Assembly (NCBI GenBank): GCA_002794775.1
Contig: NBAY01000030.1
Span: 248,001 to 312,000 of the forward strand
Direction of reading: 5' to 3'
Source of the DNA: Porodaedalea pini
Lineage: Eukaryota; Basidiomycota; Agaricomycetes; Hymenochaetales; Hymenochaetaceae
Length of the DNA stretch: 64,000 bases
Translations under genes and position numbers: made by a program
Notes under the pieces: model-generated
Database searches by the model: none
What the model was told of the DNA's origin: nothing
The model's input: the letters and a program-made list of their open reading frames with translations, nothing else
In this document: positions 46,458-58,013 of the stretch, in pieces
Layout: each line of letters opens with the position of its first letter
Position numbering within the stretch: position 1 is the first letter of the stretch

Positions 46458-46775
46458 AGAAAGACAGAAGAGAGAATAGTACGCACCTCTTTTTGAATCA
46501 ATCGTAATATCTCGCCTGACATGACGATGTATGTTCGATGCGCGTCCTTCACCCTATCAAAAAACAGCACCGCTAACTATAGTTTGCGGTACTGCATACT
46601 CCACCCCACCTATCGCATGCACTAGGCTGGCGACGACGGCAGGGTTGGCTATACTATGACAGTGGTTGCTATCGAGCCTGGGAGCACTTGTCAAAAGACG
46701 AGGGGAAAAAAGGCTCGAGACGGCGAAAAATCCCGTCCTGATCCCAGAAAGCTCAGATCCCAGTATTTGCTTGAT
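46458..46775 (-). repeat. 318-bp direct repeat in the right copy (equivalent of 2614-2931)
   Basis: With 47820-48138 it brackets the DUF6698-like relic in the right copy. The layout is the same as in the left copy. Confidence 0.75.
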
Positions 46776-46858
46776 GCGACCGACAATAGGGAAAATAGAA
46801 ATAGCTGTTCAAGATGGATGGTATCGGATTGAATGTGAGCGGAAATTTCAATCAAAAT

Positions 46859-47797
46859 TCATACATTGTCCTCTTCCTCTTCGTTGTCCTCCTCACCCTC
46901 TTCATTGCCCTCCTCATCCTCGGTCCAGTCTCGATAGAAGTCTTCAATATCAGCTATGGCACCTAGGTCATGAGGATCAGTTGCCGCTTGGGTATTTGGA
47001 AAGATGATTCTTAGTAAGGGTTAGTAAGGGACCATAATATCACATAGACGCAGATGAACGTACCAATTCCACCAAATCAATAGCTCAGCAGTGTACCTCT
47101 TGACATGTGGGACATCAGACCTGAACAATTGAATAATACCATTAAACATCTCGGGTATTTCTGGAGCACTTGACGTAGAGAAATGGAGCCTTGCGCTAAG
47201 AGCAAAGTAGACCTGGTAGTAATACATTTTTCAGTATTATATATGCGCAAACCGTGAAACAAATAAAATACCTGGACAGTAACGTATGCAAGTGATCCTG
47301 GAGTGACTTCGGTCATACCATGGATCTCTGCATTACCTATTTTCGTACACCTTGAGCCTTTGACAGCGGGACCTGAGTTTGCAGAAGAAGGCGCCGTAAA
47401 GATGTGTTTATAGGCCTACAAACCGTTTTCGAAGGCAAAGACTCGGCTATGATTGCCATCAAGTTCACGGGTAACTCCTTTTTTGTTTGTTACCGTGGCC
47501 CTGTCCGCACGCAACAAAGCTAGATATCTAGAAAGTATGTAATATAAATAAGCAATGATGTGATAGGGAAGGCATGAGTACGTCTTCTTTTGTTCAAGGT
47601 GGATCAGTGATTTGTTGTAATTCAGCAGGGCTAAGCTTTGCGTTAGGAATACCTTTGTTTAGAATTTGTTGCGGGCTAGTCCATGGTTCATATGCTCTAG
47701 CAAGGTAGCGTCCCTTGCTGACGAAGATGTCCGCTGCAGTACTGCAAATGAGTAAAGTAAACAGATAAACGAAGACAAGAGGAAGAAGCCAGCGTAC
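46859..47797 (-). pseudogene. DUF6698-like relic (right copy)
   Basis: This is the mirror of 1592-2530 with the same two internal deletions, so the damage predates the separation of the two transposon copies. It is not expected to be functional. Confidence 0.75.
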
Positions 47798-47819
47798 TGA
47801 TCACAGAAAGCTCTGATCA

Positions 47820-48138
47820 CAGAAAGACAGAAGAAAGAATAGTACACACCTCTTTTTGAATCAATCGTAATATCTCGCCTGACATGACGATGTATGTTCG
47901 ATGCGCATCCTTCACCCTATCAAAAAACAGCACCGCTAACTATAGTTTGCGGTACTGCATACTCCACCCCACCTATCGCATGCACTAGGCTGGCGACAAC
48001 GGCAGGGTTGGCTATACTATGACAGCGGTTGCTATCGAGCCTGGGAGCACTTGTCGAAAGACGAGGTGAAAGAAGGCTCGAGACAGCGAGAAATCCCGTC
48101 CTGATCCCAGAAAGCTCAGATCCCAGTATTTGCTTGAT
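47820..48138 (-). repeat. 318-bp direct repeat in the right copy (equivalent of 1251-1569)
   Basis: It pairs with 46458-46775. A few substitutions separate it from the left-copy version. Confidence 0.75.
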
Positions 48139-48268
48139 CTGGCTGTCGATGGTCAGCCGGTAAAGCAATATGATATGTTTTAGTATACGGACCTCTTTCT
48201 TGAGTTCTAGTGCTCAAACTTGTTGGGTAATGCACGAAGTCCATATCATGGCTTGCTACGACAGCTGC

Positions 48269-48551
48269 TGTTGTCGACTCGTATCAACGGATGGGAAAAC
48301 GATCCACTGGAGGATTATCTCAAAGTACTTACTCCGGAGTGAGCGGCTGAACCTCTGCGGGGGCCAGGAGCTTTGCGAGTGTCTCGTTCTCGAATCCACG
48401 AAAGTCTTTGCGATCATTATCTGGCCGTGTCGACTCGTTGTCAATGGATGGGAAAACGATCCACTGGAGGATAACATCGCTGATCCCCGATGTGTCGCTG
48501 ATCCTTGGTGTGTCGGTCGTTCGAGCGGTACGCAGACGCTCACGCAAGTAA
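48269..48551 (-). pseudogene. Displaced DUF6698-like exon fragments (right copy)
   Basis: This is the mirror of 838-1120 and includes the exon-4-like piece ending at CTCACTCCGGA plus donor. Confidence 0.65.
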
Positions 48552-49316
48552 CAAAGCCCATGAGTTATTGACTATGCAGAAAGAAAAGGAAACAATTACT
48601 TACCAAACCTGAGCGGTGGTCCATGCCGTTTCGCAAGCTCAGTCTAGCAAGGTAGCATGATCGCACCTACTACTCGTAATCTGGCCGTTGAGCGTGTGCT
48701 TGGTCGTGGTCAAGTAAAACATTGAGGACGGTCGAAGGGCTACAGTCGCGGAGAATGAGATAGGGGGGAGGGAGACATCGATGTGAGAGTCAGGCTTGCG
48801 GCAGTGGGGCCTGAGCCTAGTTGGGAGCGAGTCGCGCGTGCGTTCCCACGTACTCCAGCACGTGACGACTCGGTCCGAAGTCGATCATCGCCGCTGCCGC
48901 TCTCGTCGTCGACTTCAAGTTGCCTCCCACCATCAATCAACCCGTTACCACCGCCCGAAGAACCCACCCGACCATCACGAAGTCCCTAAGAGTCAGCCTA
49001 GTGCATACTCGTGGACATATCATCGACGGTCTGCAGTAGCAAACCGTCTTGTGTATCTCAGCGGCTACAATTCGTATTTGCTGAGCTGAAGGTCGTCGTC
49101 TTCAGGGCCCAACACTTCAAGGATTTCTCTGCGGAGAGGCAGATTGAAATTGCGAGGTGTGTCATAGAAAGTTGCTTATTTGAATGCGCTGAAGGCTCGA
49201 ACCTTTTCAAAGACATTTCAGTCCAATCCTGATTCATCCTACGTCAAGGCTTTCTCGAAGTTCTCCAAATTTCAATCCTTCGTCGACCACGTAACTTGCG
49301 ACAGACCTATCTCAAG
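48552..49316. other. Transposon interior upstream of gene A, no recognised gene
   Basis: It is the mirror of 73-837. A 73-codon frame at 49011-49232 (FAELKVVVFRAQHFKDFSAE) looks somewhat protein-like and might be a captured exon or an upstream exon of gene A. I cannot place it. Confidence 0.4.
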
Positions 49317-52003
49317 ATGTCAAGCGGAGGTGATTACTCTTGGTATGGTACGAATGGCGAGAATAGCTCGTGGGGCGAAGAGCAAGACTCGTGCCAGTGG
49401 GAGCTTGGCTCGTGGGGCAAGGAGCAAGGCTTGGGGGGCAAAGAGCAAGGCTTGGGGGGCAAAGAGCAAGGCTCGGGCCAGTGGGAGCTTCGCTCGTGGG
49501 GCAAAGAGCAAGGCTCGGGGGGCAAAGAGCAAGGCTCGGGGCGCAAGGAGCAAGGCTCGTACCAGTGGGACGGAGAGCTTGGCTCATGGAGCAATGAGCC
49601 TGGCCCGTGGGGCGATGAGCCTGGCTCGTGGGGCGATGAGCGTCGTTCGAGGAGCGAAGGACAACAACAGAATTCCTTACCTTTGAAAAAGACGCATGAT
49701 CTCGGTACGTTTGCGAGCTGCTGATTCTGAAATGCATTCTAAAGTATTCGCACGCAGATGAGAGTGTATACCCAGTACGAGCCCTAGATGCCCGAGTTTT
49801 GGCGGATATGCAGTATAACAAGAACGTCATCTCGAGTCCGAACGCAAACTGGGTACCGCAATACCCGATAGTGAATGAGAAACTTGGTGTTCTCAAACAT
49901 GTCGATGGCTTTTGGGGAGGTCACGAATACAGCTGATGGCCCCAATTTTTCTCAAAAACTTCCATCCATCACGCTTGCATCCCGTTCGATGTGAATAACA
50001 CCACGGGTAGCTTTGTGCGCCTTTGTTCTCTCGTCGTAGACATTCCTTTGTACGATCCCAAAGAGTCTGAGGACTTTACGGAGGTCCTCCTGCTCGACGA
50101 GGATGGTAACAAGGAGCACTGGCACGACAACGAACCGCAGATGCAAGTCGGCCGGTTGCGTCGAGAACTTATCGACAATTTGGAAACCGCACTGCTCTTG
50201 ATAGCGGCGAAAACGCGAACTAGTGGCTCGATACGCAGGCAAGAAGGGTCCGACGACGGAATGGACAAGACATACAGGCGGTGCTTGCAAGCGGGCCAGT
50301 TTGGAGTCGAGCGCCTTCGCCTCCTGAAAAGCAGCTGGCGGCAGACGTTGTTCACTGTACGCGACATCCAGCGCTCCATTCTCGAACTGCATGGGCTGCA
50401 TACGTACCTCGATGTCGTGCTGCCGCGCATCAAGTCGAAGCAATCCTATGAAACAGAGATCCTGCCTGTTCGCGGCGCATTCACTACCGAGCCCTCCGTC
50501 GTCAACCACCTCTATCGGATCGGTATACCTGTGTGGTTCATTTGTCGGCATGAACAGTTAGATGGAAAAATTTTTGCCGTCCGGGATTGTGTTCCATGGT
50601 CGAAGTACGTTGAAAGCGGCTTATTCCAATTTAAAGGAAGGCCTCTTCACGACGGCTTTAGCTTTCAACTGGATGCGCATTTGCGAGATCTGTCGAGGAG
50701 TCAGTTCATGGTGGAAGACGACATCAGCGAGCTCCTCGAGCAAATGTACGGCTTTCAGAATCATCAACCCGGAGCTCCCGCTTTCAGTCATCCTTCGTCA
50801 TCGTCGTCTGCTACGAAACACACTCAGGCTCCTCCTTCAATACCTTTGTCTTCAGTCCCTTCCACTGACGCAGCGTCCCGGGTGAATGTACCTTCAAAGA
50901 AGAAGAAGAGCTTCAAGAAGAGGGCCGAGAAAGAAAAGGCGGAGAACAAGGGGAAGCAGAAGGCGCAAAGCGAGCCTTACATTAACTACGCTCGTATCCT
51001 CCACATACCGAACGGAGTTGATGGTCGACTGGACCTGCCTTCGTACCACAAGGTCGTGTTGGGCAGTCTGACGAAACTCGGCACCATAGGCCAGAACAAG
51101 ACCCACGCTGCACTCTACCCACTCCCTCCACCTTTCCTGCTCATCCACCCCAGCGCAGAAAAGATGGCGGATCTTTATCTCAACTACATCCGTATACGGC
51201 CTACATTGATTGATATGCTCCTCAAAGGCGGCATCTTCGACAAGTCAATATGGCGCAGGCTGCGAGACTGGAAGACCATCGTGCACGGCGACTACATGAA
51301 GTCCACGCCGCTCCCACCGAACACCGCCGATCCATTCGTAGAGCGCATCTACAACAGGATGCCTTCGGTACTAGATGCCAGTCCGTCCAGACAGGCTGCC
51401 AGTCACATCTCTCTCTCTTCGCATGATCGTGACACGCCAGACGCGAGCGACTTGCCTCCCGCGAAACGGCAACGAATTTCCGACAAGGCGACCATCAAGG
51501 TCGTGTTCGGCGTCGAGCGCCACTTGGAGCCGTTCGATCGAACTAAGCAGCAGGTATGGCGCGGTAAATCCGTCTCAACGGACTGCATAGGCCGCAACAA
51601 GGTCCTTCGAATGGAAGTCCAGTGGGAACTTTCCGAGCTTTTATTCCGGTACGAGCTGTATGCGCTCGATCAACTGATCCTGCCGCGCGAACGCATGACA
51701 ACGGACGAGCATCGGCAACGGAATGCTCTATTGAGCTGCATCTATCTCGGCACCACCGATGGCTCGACCACTGTCATTCCTGACATACGGAAGCCGATAA
51801 GGGAGTACTGGGGAGAACAATTGGACGACGGCTCCGTTGAGGCCCTTTTCCTCATTCTGAAGGTGTGGCCTGGCTTCCCCACGAGCGTAGGTGCCAGTGT
51901 GAAGGACTTCTGTCCCTTGATCTCATTCTACGTTGAGACCTTCGTTCGATATTTCAATCGCATTCCCTCTATGCACTGTAACGTTCCCGTCTCGCTGCTG
52001 TAG
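49317..52003 (+). CDS. Gene A: transposon-borne orphan protein with an in-frame TGA
   Basis: Exon 1 (49317-49704) encodes a low-complexity array of Trp-Gly-Lys-Glu-Gln-Gly units (for example SWGKEQGLGGKEQGLGGKEQ). After a GT-AG intron (49705-49757) the frame runs to an in-frame TGA at 49934-49936, then continues open for about 690 codons to 52003. The large part has IPLYDPKESEDFTEVLLLDE, IGIPVWFICRHEQLDGKIFA, a Lys/Glu-rich basic patch (KKKKSFKKRAEKEKAENKGK) and a C-terminal FCPLISFYVETFVRYFNRIP. I recognise a recurrent Agaricomycete orphan family but know no function. The TGA makes this copy probably defective, unless the downstream frame is used alone or an unseen intron removes it. Confidence 0.6.
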
Positions 52004-52454
52004 CATCACTCATTATTGGATAGGATACATTGTAATTATACGGCATAGTTCTTCATGTATTTAATGCAATTGTAGTTATACGACATAGTTCTTCAGGTAT
52101 TTAATGCAATTATACTTTCCGTGTAATACTTGCAGAGATGCTTATAAGCATCGTATATAACCACCAAAGTCTTGCACAAGTATATGAGACGCTCGCAAAA
52201 CTTACGCCTTGCTTATTATGGAAGTGACAGACTTTCCAGCACATTACATTTGCATGAAACATATGTACAACTATTTCATGCCCTTATATCCTTGTGGAAA
52301 GTCTTAAATTACCCTTACAACCTTGCACAATTATTATGCACGCTTATAAGCCTTTAGGAAGCCTTGTCATCCCATTAAAGCTACATATAACCTAATTTAG
52401 TCTGGTCCGATCATTACTGCGTCATTATCATTCCCAAAAGCGTATATCATTTGA
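52004..52454. promoter_or_regulatory. Outer subterminal region of the transposon, now the upstream region of PWP2
   Basis: This is AT-rich and gene-free. AAGTCTT motifs occur near 52165 and 52300, and CTTATAAGC-like palindromes near 52142 and 52342. Because the PWP2 start codon follows the terminus by 20 bp, any promoter for PWP2 in this haplotype must lie here or further inside the transposon. Confidence 0.5.
52031..52110. repeat. Two tandem 40-bp repeats near the outer transposon end
   Basis: Units 52031-52070 and 52071-52110 share TTATACGRCATAGTTCTTCA. They lie in the AT-rich last 470 bp of the element, a likely region for transposase binding and also the DNA immediately upstream of PWP2. 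Confidence 0.7.
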
Positions 52455-52471
52455 TGCAAAATTTTGTGATG
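52455..52471. repeat. Terminal inverted repeat, outer end of right transposon copy
   Basis: The sequence TGCAAAATTTTGTGATG is followed by TAT. It was found by looking for the inverse of the known inner terminus beyond gene A. It lies 20 bp before the PWP2 start codon, so host coding sequence resumes almost at once, which supports it as the true end. Confidence 0.8.
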
Positions 52472-52474
52472 TAT
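52472..52474. other. Probable 3-bp target-site duplication (TAT), outer side
   Basis: It matches 40772-40774. Before insertion these sites would have been one TAT in the short leader of PWP2. Confidence 0.6.
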
Positions 52475-52491
52475 GTTCATCTTAAAACTTC

Positions 52492-55410
52492 ATGAAGGCT
52501 AACTTCAGGGTGTGTACTCTCTAGTATCTGCAAGGCAAAAGAAATAGCTAATAGCCTTGTATGCCGGAAGTTCTCCAACCTCTGTGGGACTGTCTACCAG
52601 CAAGGAAATATCCTCTTCACATCAGATGGAAACTCGGTGTTGAGTCCTGTCGGAAACCGTGTATCAGTCTTTGACCTTCTCAAGTGCGTGTATCCAGTGC
52701 TTAGCTTTCTGAACCAAATTTAACAGCTCCTGCACTGAAGTAATAAGTCGTATACGCTCCCGTTTGAGAATCGCAAGAACATTGCGGCGATTGCCCTGAG
52801 CCCCGATGGGAATGTGCTGGTCTCCGTTGACGAGGATGGTCGTGCTCTTCTCGTGAACTTCCGCAGGAGAACGGTGTTGCACCACTTCAACTTCAAGAAG
52901 CCGGTGAATGTTGTCAGATTCTCGCCGGACGGACGCTTCATCGCGGTCACGCACGACTCACATGTGCAAGTATGGAAGACGCCAAACCATCTCATGCGCG
53001 AGTTCGCGCCTTTCAATTTGCATAGGACGTATACGGGACATCATGATGAAGTTATGAGCATAGAATGGTCACCGGATTCATCGTGACTCCCTACCATTTC
53101 TTGTGTCTTCGGCAGAGGCTGACAGACTGTTTGTTGCAGATGCTTCATCACGACTTCGAGGGACATGACTGCTCGGTTATTCACACTCAATCCCGTCGAA
53201 GGCTTTCGACCAAAAACATTTGCCGGGCACAGAGATGTCGTCATCAACGCATATTTCTCCTCAGACTCCAGGACTGTAAGCCGACAGCACCTTCATCATT
53301 GACTAGTAGTACTTAGTGAGACTCAGATTTATACAGTCAGTCGTGACGGCGCCGTTTTCGTTTGGAAGGCAAAACCTAACGAAGAAGAGGAGTCTGGCAA
53401 CGAATCAGACGACTCGCCAGACTCGCCAGAAAATACCATAGCGAACACGCGCTGGGGCATCTCGAAACGCAACTACTTCAACCAGCCGGGCACCAAAGTT
53501 GTTTGCAGCACATTCCACGCGCTGTCGAACTTACTCGTGGTTGGATTCTCAACTGGTGTTTTCGGATTATGGGAGATGCCTGAATTTGCGAACATACATA
53601 CCCTTAGCATTTCTCAGGAGAAGATTTCGTCTGTAGCTATCAATGCGAGCGGCGAGTGGCTTGCGTTCGGCGCGACAAAGCTTGGACAACTTCTCGTCTG
53701 GGAATGGCAGTCAGAATCATATGTTCTTAAGCAGCAAGGACATTATTTCGACATGAACACGCTGTCATACTCTTCAGACGGCCAACACGTCGCAACGGGT
53801 GGCGATGACGGCAAAGTCAAGGTGTGGAATACCACCTCCGGCTTCTGTTTCGTCACGTTCTCTGAGCACTCTGCTGCCATCTCCGCAGTTGAGTTCGCGA
53901 AGCAGGGCCAAGTCCTCTTCTCAGCGTCGCTCGACGGCACCGTACGCGCATTCGACCTCATCCGATATCGTAATTTCCGCACATTCACATCGCCGTCGCC
54001 GGTACAGTTTTCGTGTCTCGCGGTCGATCCCAGCGGCGAGGTTGTTGCCGCAGGCTCGACGGATAGCTTCCAGATCTTCATGTGGTCCGTACAAACGGGA
54101 AAACTACTAGACGTTCTGAGTGGACACGAGGGCCCGGTGAGCTCAGTCGCGTTCGCACCCATGGGCAACGTGCTCGCGAGTGCGTCGTGGGACAAATCCG
54201 TGCGGCTTTGGAACGTCTTCGACCGCTCGCGCGCTGTGGAGCCCTTTCAGCTGAGTGCTGACGTGTTGGCACTCGCATTTCGGCCTGACGGCAAGGAGCT
54301 CGCAGCGTCGTCGCTGGATGGGCAAATTGCCTTTTGGGACGTCGCTCTCGGCAAGCAGACGACGCTCATCGAGGGCCGACGGGATGTCTCTGGCGGACGT
54401 AAAGCGGACGATCGCCGCTCAGCGACGAACAGCAGCTCGGGCAAGAGTTTCAACAGCCTCGCGTACACAGCCGATGGCTCATGCATTCTTGCGGGCGGGA
54501 ATAGCAAGTACGTTGTACTGTATGACATACGAGACGGCGTGATGGTGAAGAAGTTTCAGATCAGCGAGAACCTGTCGTTAGATGGTACGGAGGAGTTCCT
54601 CGACAGCCGACGCGTCACCGAGGCGGGAAATCTGGATCTCATCGATGACCGCGGCGACGCAAGTGACCTTGAGGACCGCCTCGACACGACGTTGCCCGGC
54701 GCACAGCGCGGAGACCTCTCGCGCCGGCGCTACCGACAGGAGGCGCGTACAAAGTGCGTACGGTTCTCGCCAACGGGCACGGGCTGGGCAGCCGCATCGA
54801 CGGAAGGCCTCCTGCTTTTTGCGCTCGACGAGACACTGACATTCGACCCGTTCGACCTCGACATGGAGCTTACGCCTGCGGCTGTGCGCGAGAGTGTCGC
54901 ACGGCGAGAATACCTGCAGGCGCTCGTGATGGCCTTCCGCCTCAACGAGCGGCCACTCCTGCGTCTCGCATATGAGGCAGTCCCGCGCGCGGACGTCGCG
55001 CTCGTCGCAAGACAGCTACCCGCGGTGTACCTCGAGAAGATGCTGCGCTTCGTCGCGGCCCGCCTTGATCCCGCGGACGCATCCACGATGCGCTCTCCGC
55101 ATCTCGAGTTTGACCTACTGTGGGCGCGGGCACTGCTATTTGCACATGGGAGATACTTACGTGACCACTCGACGGAATACGCGAGCGCTTTTAGGCTGGT
55201 TTGGAAGGGGCTCGTGGATGCGGAACAAAATATATCGAAAATGTGAGTGCCATATCACCCATTCTGACACATTTTTTATGAATAATTTTCTTTAGGTGCG
55301 ATGAGAACACCGCTACGCTATCGTTCCTCATCGATCAATCTCGAGCAAGGGAAGCAAATGAAAAGGCTGAAGCTGAGGTCGACGCTAATGGAATGCAGAT
55401 GGATCCCTGA
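52492..55410 (+). CDS. PWP2: PWP2, WD40 protein of the small-subunit processome
   Basis: The start (MKANFR, exon 52492-52509) is followed by FSNLCGTVYQQGNILFTSDG and VSPVGNRVSVFDLL-like text typical of Pwp2 (here LSPVGNRVSVFDLL). Many WD40 repeats follow (GHHDEVMSIEWSPDS, GHRDVVINAYFSSDSRT, GGDDGKVKVWNTTSGFC, GHEGPVSSVAFAPMGN). The helical C-terminal region has LELTPAAVRESVARREYLQA-like sequence (read as MELTPAAVRESVARREYLQA). The last exon ends at TGA 55408-55410. Introns include 52510-52570, 52684-52740 and one after ISKM. Pwp2 belongs to the UTP-B complex with U3 snoRNA and is essential for 18S rRNA maturation in yeast. The transposon end lies 20 bp before the ATG. Confidence 0.95.
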
Positions 55411-55940
55411 GTCTACTGCCTTCGTCATATTGTATTTTACAACGCGATTACAATCCTTTACAAGTAGTGAAGACTGGATATAGTCTTGTCAGTCTTTCGA
55501 GTTGGGCTGACGGATGCGACATTGGCACAATAAGCTTTCCGTCAGATGGAAACGACGTAAAGTGCTTTCAGTGAAAGGAGGTCACTTGATAAACGGCATT
55601 CATATCCACGCTCATAATATTCACTGCAAGGTATAAGTACGGCAACGAGCATGATATTCTTTGTAGAGTTCAGCTTCCCGCAGAAAGAGCAGTCCTTTTC
55701 TTCGTACTTCCAATTTCAGCGAAATAAATAATTTCCTGGAGAAAGAGACTAGCTATTACAATATCACGATTCTGTGTCATCGATGGTATCTCATAACGTA
55801 CTAGTACAATGGGACCATTGCATGGAGAGCAGCCATTCAATACATGATAATATCAAGGCATGCGTGTCGTCCCGTTTAATCGTAGATACACAATCAAAGC
55901 AAAGAGAACAGGAAATGAATATCTAACCGATGCCGTTGGG
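55411..55940. other. Intergenic between convergent PWP2 and the transporter gene
   Basis: There is no gene and no repeat that I can identify. It should hold both 3' untranslated regions. Confidence 0.6.
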
Positions 55941-58013
55941 TTAAACTTTGTTAATCTCATGCCGCGATGATGATTGTGACTGGGATGCCTTCTCATCCTC
56001 CTCGCGGACGTCGGTAGAAGCTTGTGCTGTAGCCTGTTGCTCGATTTGTTCCAGAGCTTCCTTACCGTCGAACAGCGCGGACGTCTCTTCCAATGTAAGG
56101 CCCTTTGTCTCGACGATGAAGAAGTAGCAGAAGGCGAGCTCAAATGCGAGCCAGCAGCAATACACGATCTATTAGTTTTTTCAGAATTAATGGCCGAAGA
56201 GACAGATAGGAGGAAAACACGACGAACGTAGTATTTCCATTCAAGTTTACCAAGGGCAATTGGATTAACGTATTGGTTAAATATGAGGGATATTGAGACG
56301 GAGAAGTTGAAGACAGTGAGTCCCTTCGCGCGAATCTCGTAGGGAAGGATCTCCACGGTATACGAGACAATGAGAGGCGTGAAAGCAATACTAGACGTCG
56401 ATCAGAAAGAGGGTTATCGAAGAAAAGAGACGACTTACTCGTACGCGGCATAAAAGAGAAATATGAAAGCGATGACTGCATGTGCAGCGCCCGGATTTCC
56501 TCGCTCAGCAAACAACGCAGAGCACACTGTCTGCAGGGTGAAGAACACCAGCATGCCGGCACATGACGAAATGAAAAGTATTCTTCGGCCAGCGCGATCA
56601 ACGAGGAATGACGCGCAAAGTGCGATGAGAAGGTTCCAGATCTGCAGGACACCATTGATGAGGAGCTGGACAGTGGGATCCGTGATGCCAATAGCGTCGA
56701 ATACTTTGTTCAGGTAGAAGGAAGCAAGACCGTTGCCAGACCATTGTGAGAAAAAGGCGATCGCAACTATAATGCGCAGGCGCTTCAGATTCCCTTTCTC
56801 CTTGAAAAGAGACAGCCATCCAACACTGGTAACGACTGTACGTTCGAAGCCAATTGCTGCCTTGATTTCTTCGAATTCGTACTGAACAAGCGGGTCGTGC
56901 CTAAAGTTTTGAGCATAAGCGCCATACCGCTTGAGTATAGCCGAAATGCTCACTCGTTGCCATCCGCGTGATAATACGCAAGCGTCTTGAGCGCCTGCGT
57001 CTCTCGCCCTTTCGCGATAAGCCACCTTGGAGATTCCGGAGCGAACCATACCAAGCAGACCTGCAAGACGGACGGTAGACCCTGTAGAACGGACGGAAGA
57101 CGCCAAGCCCAGGATGTTGGAATTTTGAAACTTCCATATGTGGTCCATGCCGCTCTGTCGTAGAGTTCAAGTAAGCAGGAGGTATCTGTATGATACTTTG
57201 GGCTTGACGCACATGATTGAGCCTAGATACCAAAGCGAGTTATACATCGAAGTCGCGGGTGCGCGGTGAGGCGGATAGGCAACTTCTGAAACGAGCATCG
57301 GAGCAGAGTTCGCTGCGAATGTCAGCCCGAATCCAATGAGGAACCTGAAGCAAAGGGTCAGTCTAGCGTATTTCGATGTGCGATTGAGACATTCTGACCG
57401 AGCGCCGATAAACATTCGGACGCTATTCGAGGCCTGTCGAAAGCAGACATTTTAATGGTGTTATTAAGAAAGGAAGGAAGAACTCACAGTCTGCATCGCT
57501 GTCGCACCACACATGAGTAGAGCACCGAAGAAAATGGTAGGACGTCGACCAATCCCGTCAGACATATACGGAGCAAAAGGATAAGCACCGAGGCAACCGA
57601 TGTTCTATGAATCACGTCAACGGAAGAGGAGGCAGGCAATGCATCGAGGGCTTACCTGAATGGCATTGAGTAGCCCTAACATTCCACCTGTTGGCTTATT
57701 GAAATCATCCTCCCACTGAGTCAACGACTGGAGGCCGTTCATCATGCTCCCGTCATACCCGTTGGTCGTGGACGTGATGAGGCTGGCATGACAAGGTATA
57801 GGTTATGTTCGTAATAAACAGAGACGTGCGCACAATAGAAGAATCCAGCCATTCAAACAAATCAGTCTAGATGATCCCGCAGCTGTCAGTACTTTGCGAT
57901 ATGAGTTGCCGGCAAGTATCTCACCTCCAATTGTTGTGGAACTCGCGATTCGGATCTAGGAGGTGCACCCAACCACCTTTCTCCCCGCTGATGACGACGG
58001 CACCGGCACCCAT
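55941..58013 (-). CDS. MFS sugar transporter (hexose or disaccharide permease type)
   Basis: The start is ATG at 58013 (MGAGAVVISGEKGGWVHLLD) and the stop is at 55941-55943. Exons encode about 12 membrane segments with sugar-porter signatures: TNGYDGSMMNGLQ after segment 1, SDGIGRRPT between 2 and 3, FLIGFGLTFAANSAPMLVSE, APESPRWLIAKGRE-like loop text, then VDRAGRRILF and VETKGLTLEE after segment 12. These match fungal lactose/hexose permease-like carriers in the plasma membrane. The transported sugar cannot be told from sequence. Many small introns interrupt it, and intron positions near the middle (about 56900) are approximate. It is convergent with PWP2. Confidence 0.9.

Larger units (their letters stand above)
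40775..52471 (-). mobile_element. Right copy of the large DNA transposon, both ends present, internally deleted
   Basis: This 11,697-bp copy lies in the opposite orientation to the left copy. It begins CATCACAAAAATCTGCA. The reverse complement of its other end begins CATCACAAAATTTTGCA, agreeing at 15 of 17 positions. TAT lies directly outside both ends (40772-40774 and 52472-52474), consistent with a 3-bp target duplication as in EnSpm/CACTA-like elements. The inner end is independently fixed because the left copy stops at the same base. Most of the transposase gene is missing at the 46248/46249 junction. Gene A and the DUF6698-like gene remain. Transposition would need an enzyme supplied elsewhere. 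Confidence 0.85.

Noticed and set aside
1..49388. Inverted repeat as a simple palindromic segmental duplication of host DNA
   Set aside because: The arms end precisely at a transposon-like terminus with a matching inverted end and TAT duplication at 52471. They contain a transposase and no ordinary host genes.
49312..49896. Long minus-strand frames over the start of gene A
   Set aside because: They are produced by the low-complexity repeat, which keeps several frames open. The plus strand has the start codon, intron and continuation.
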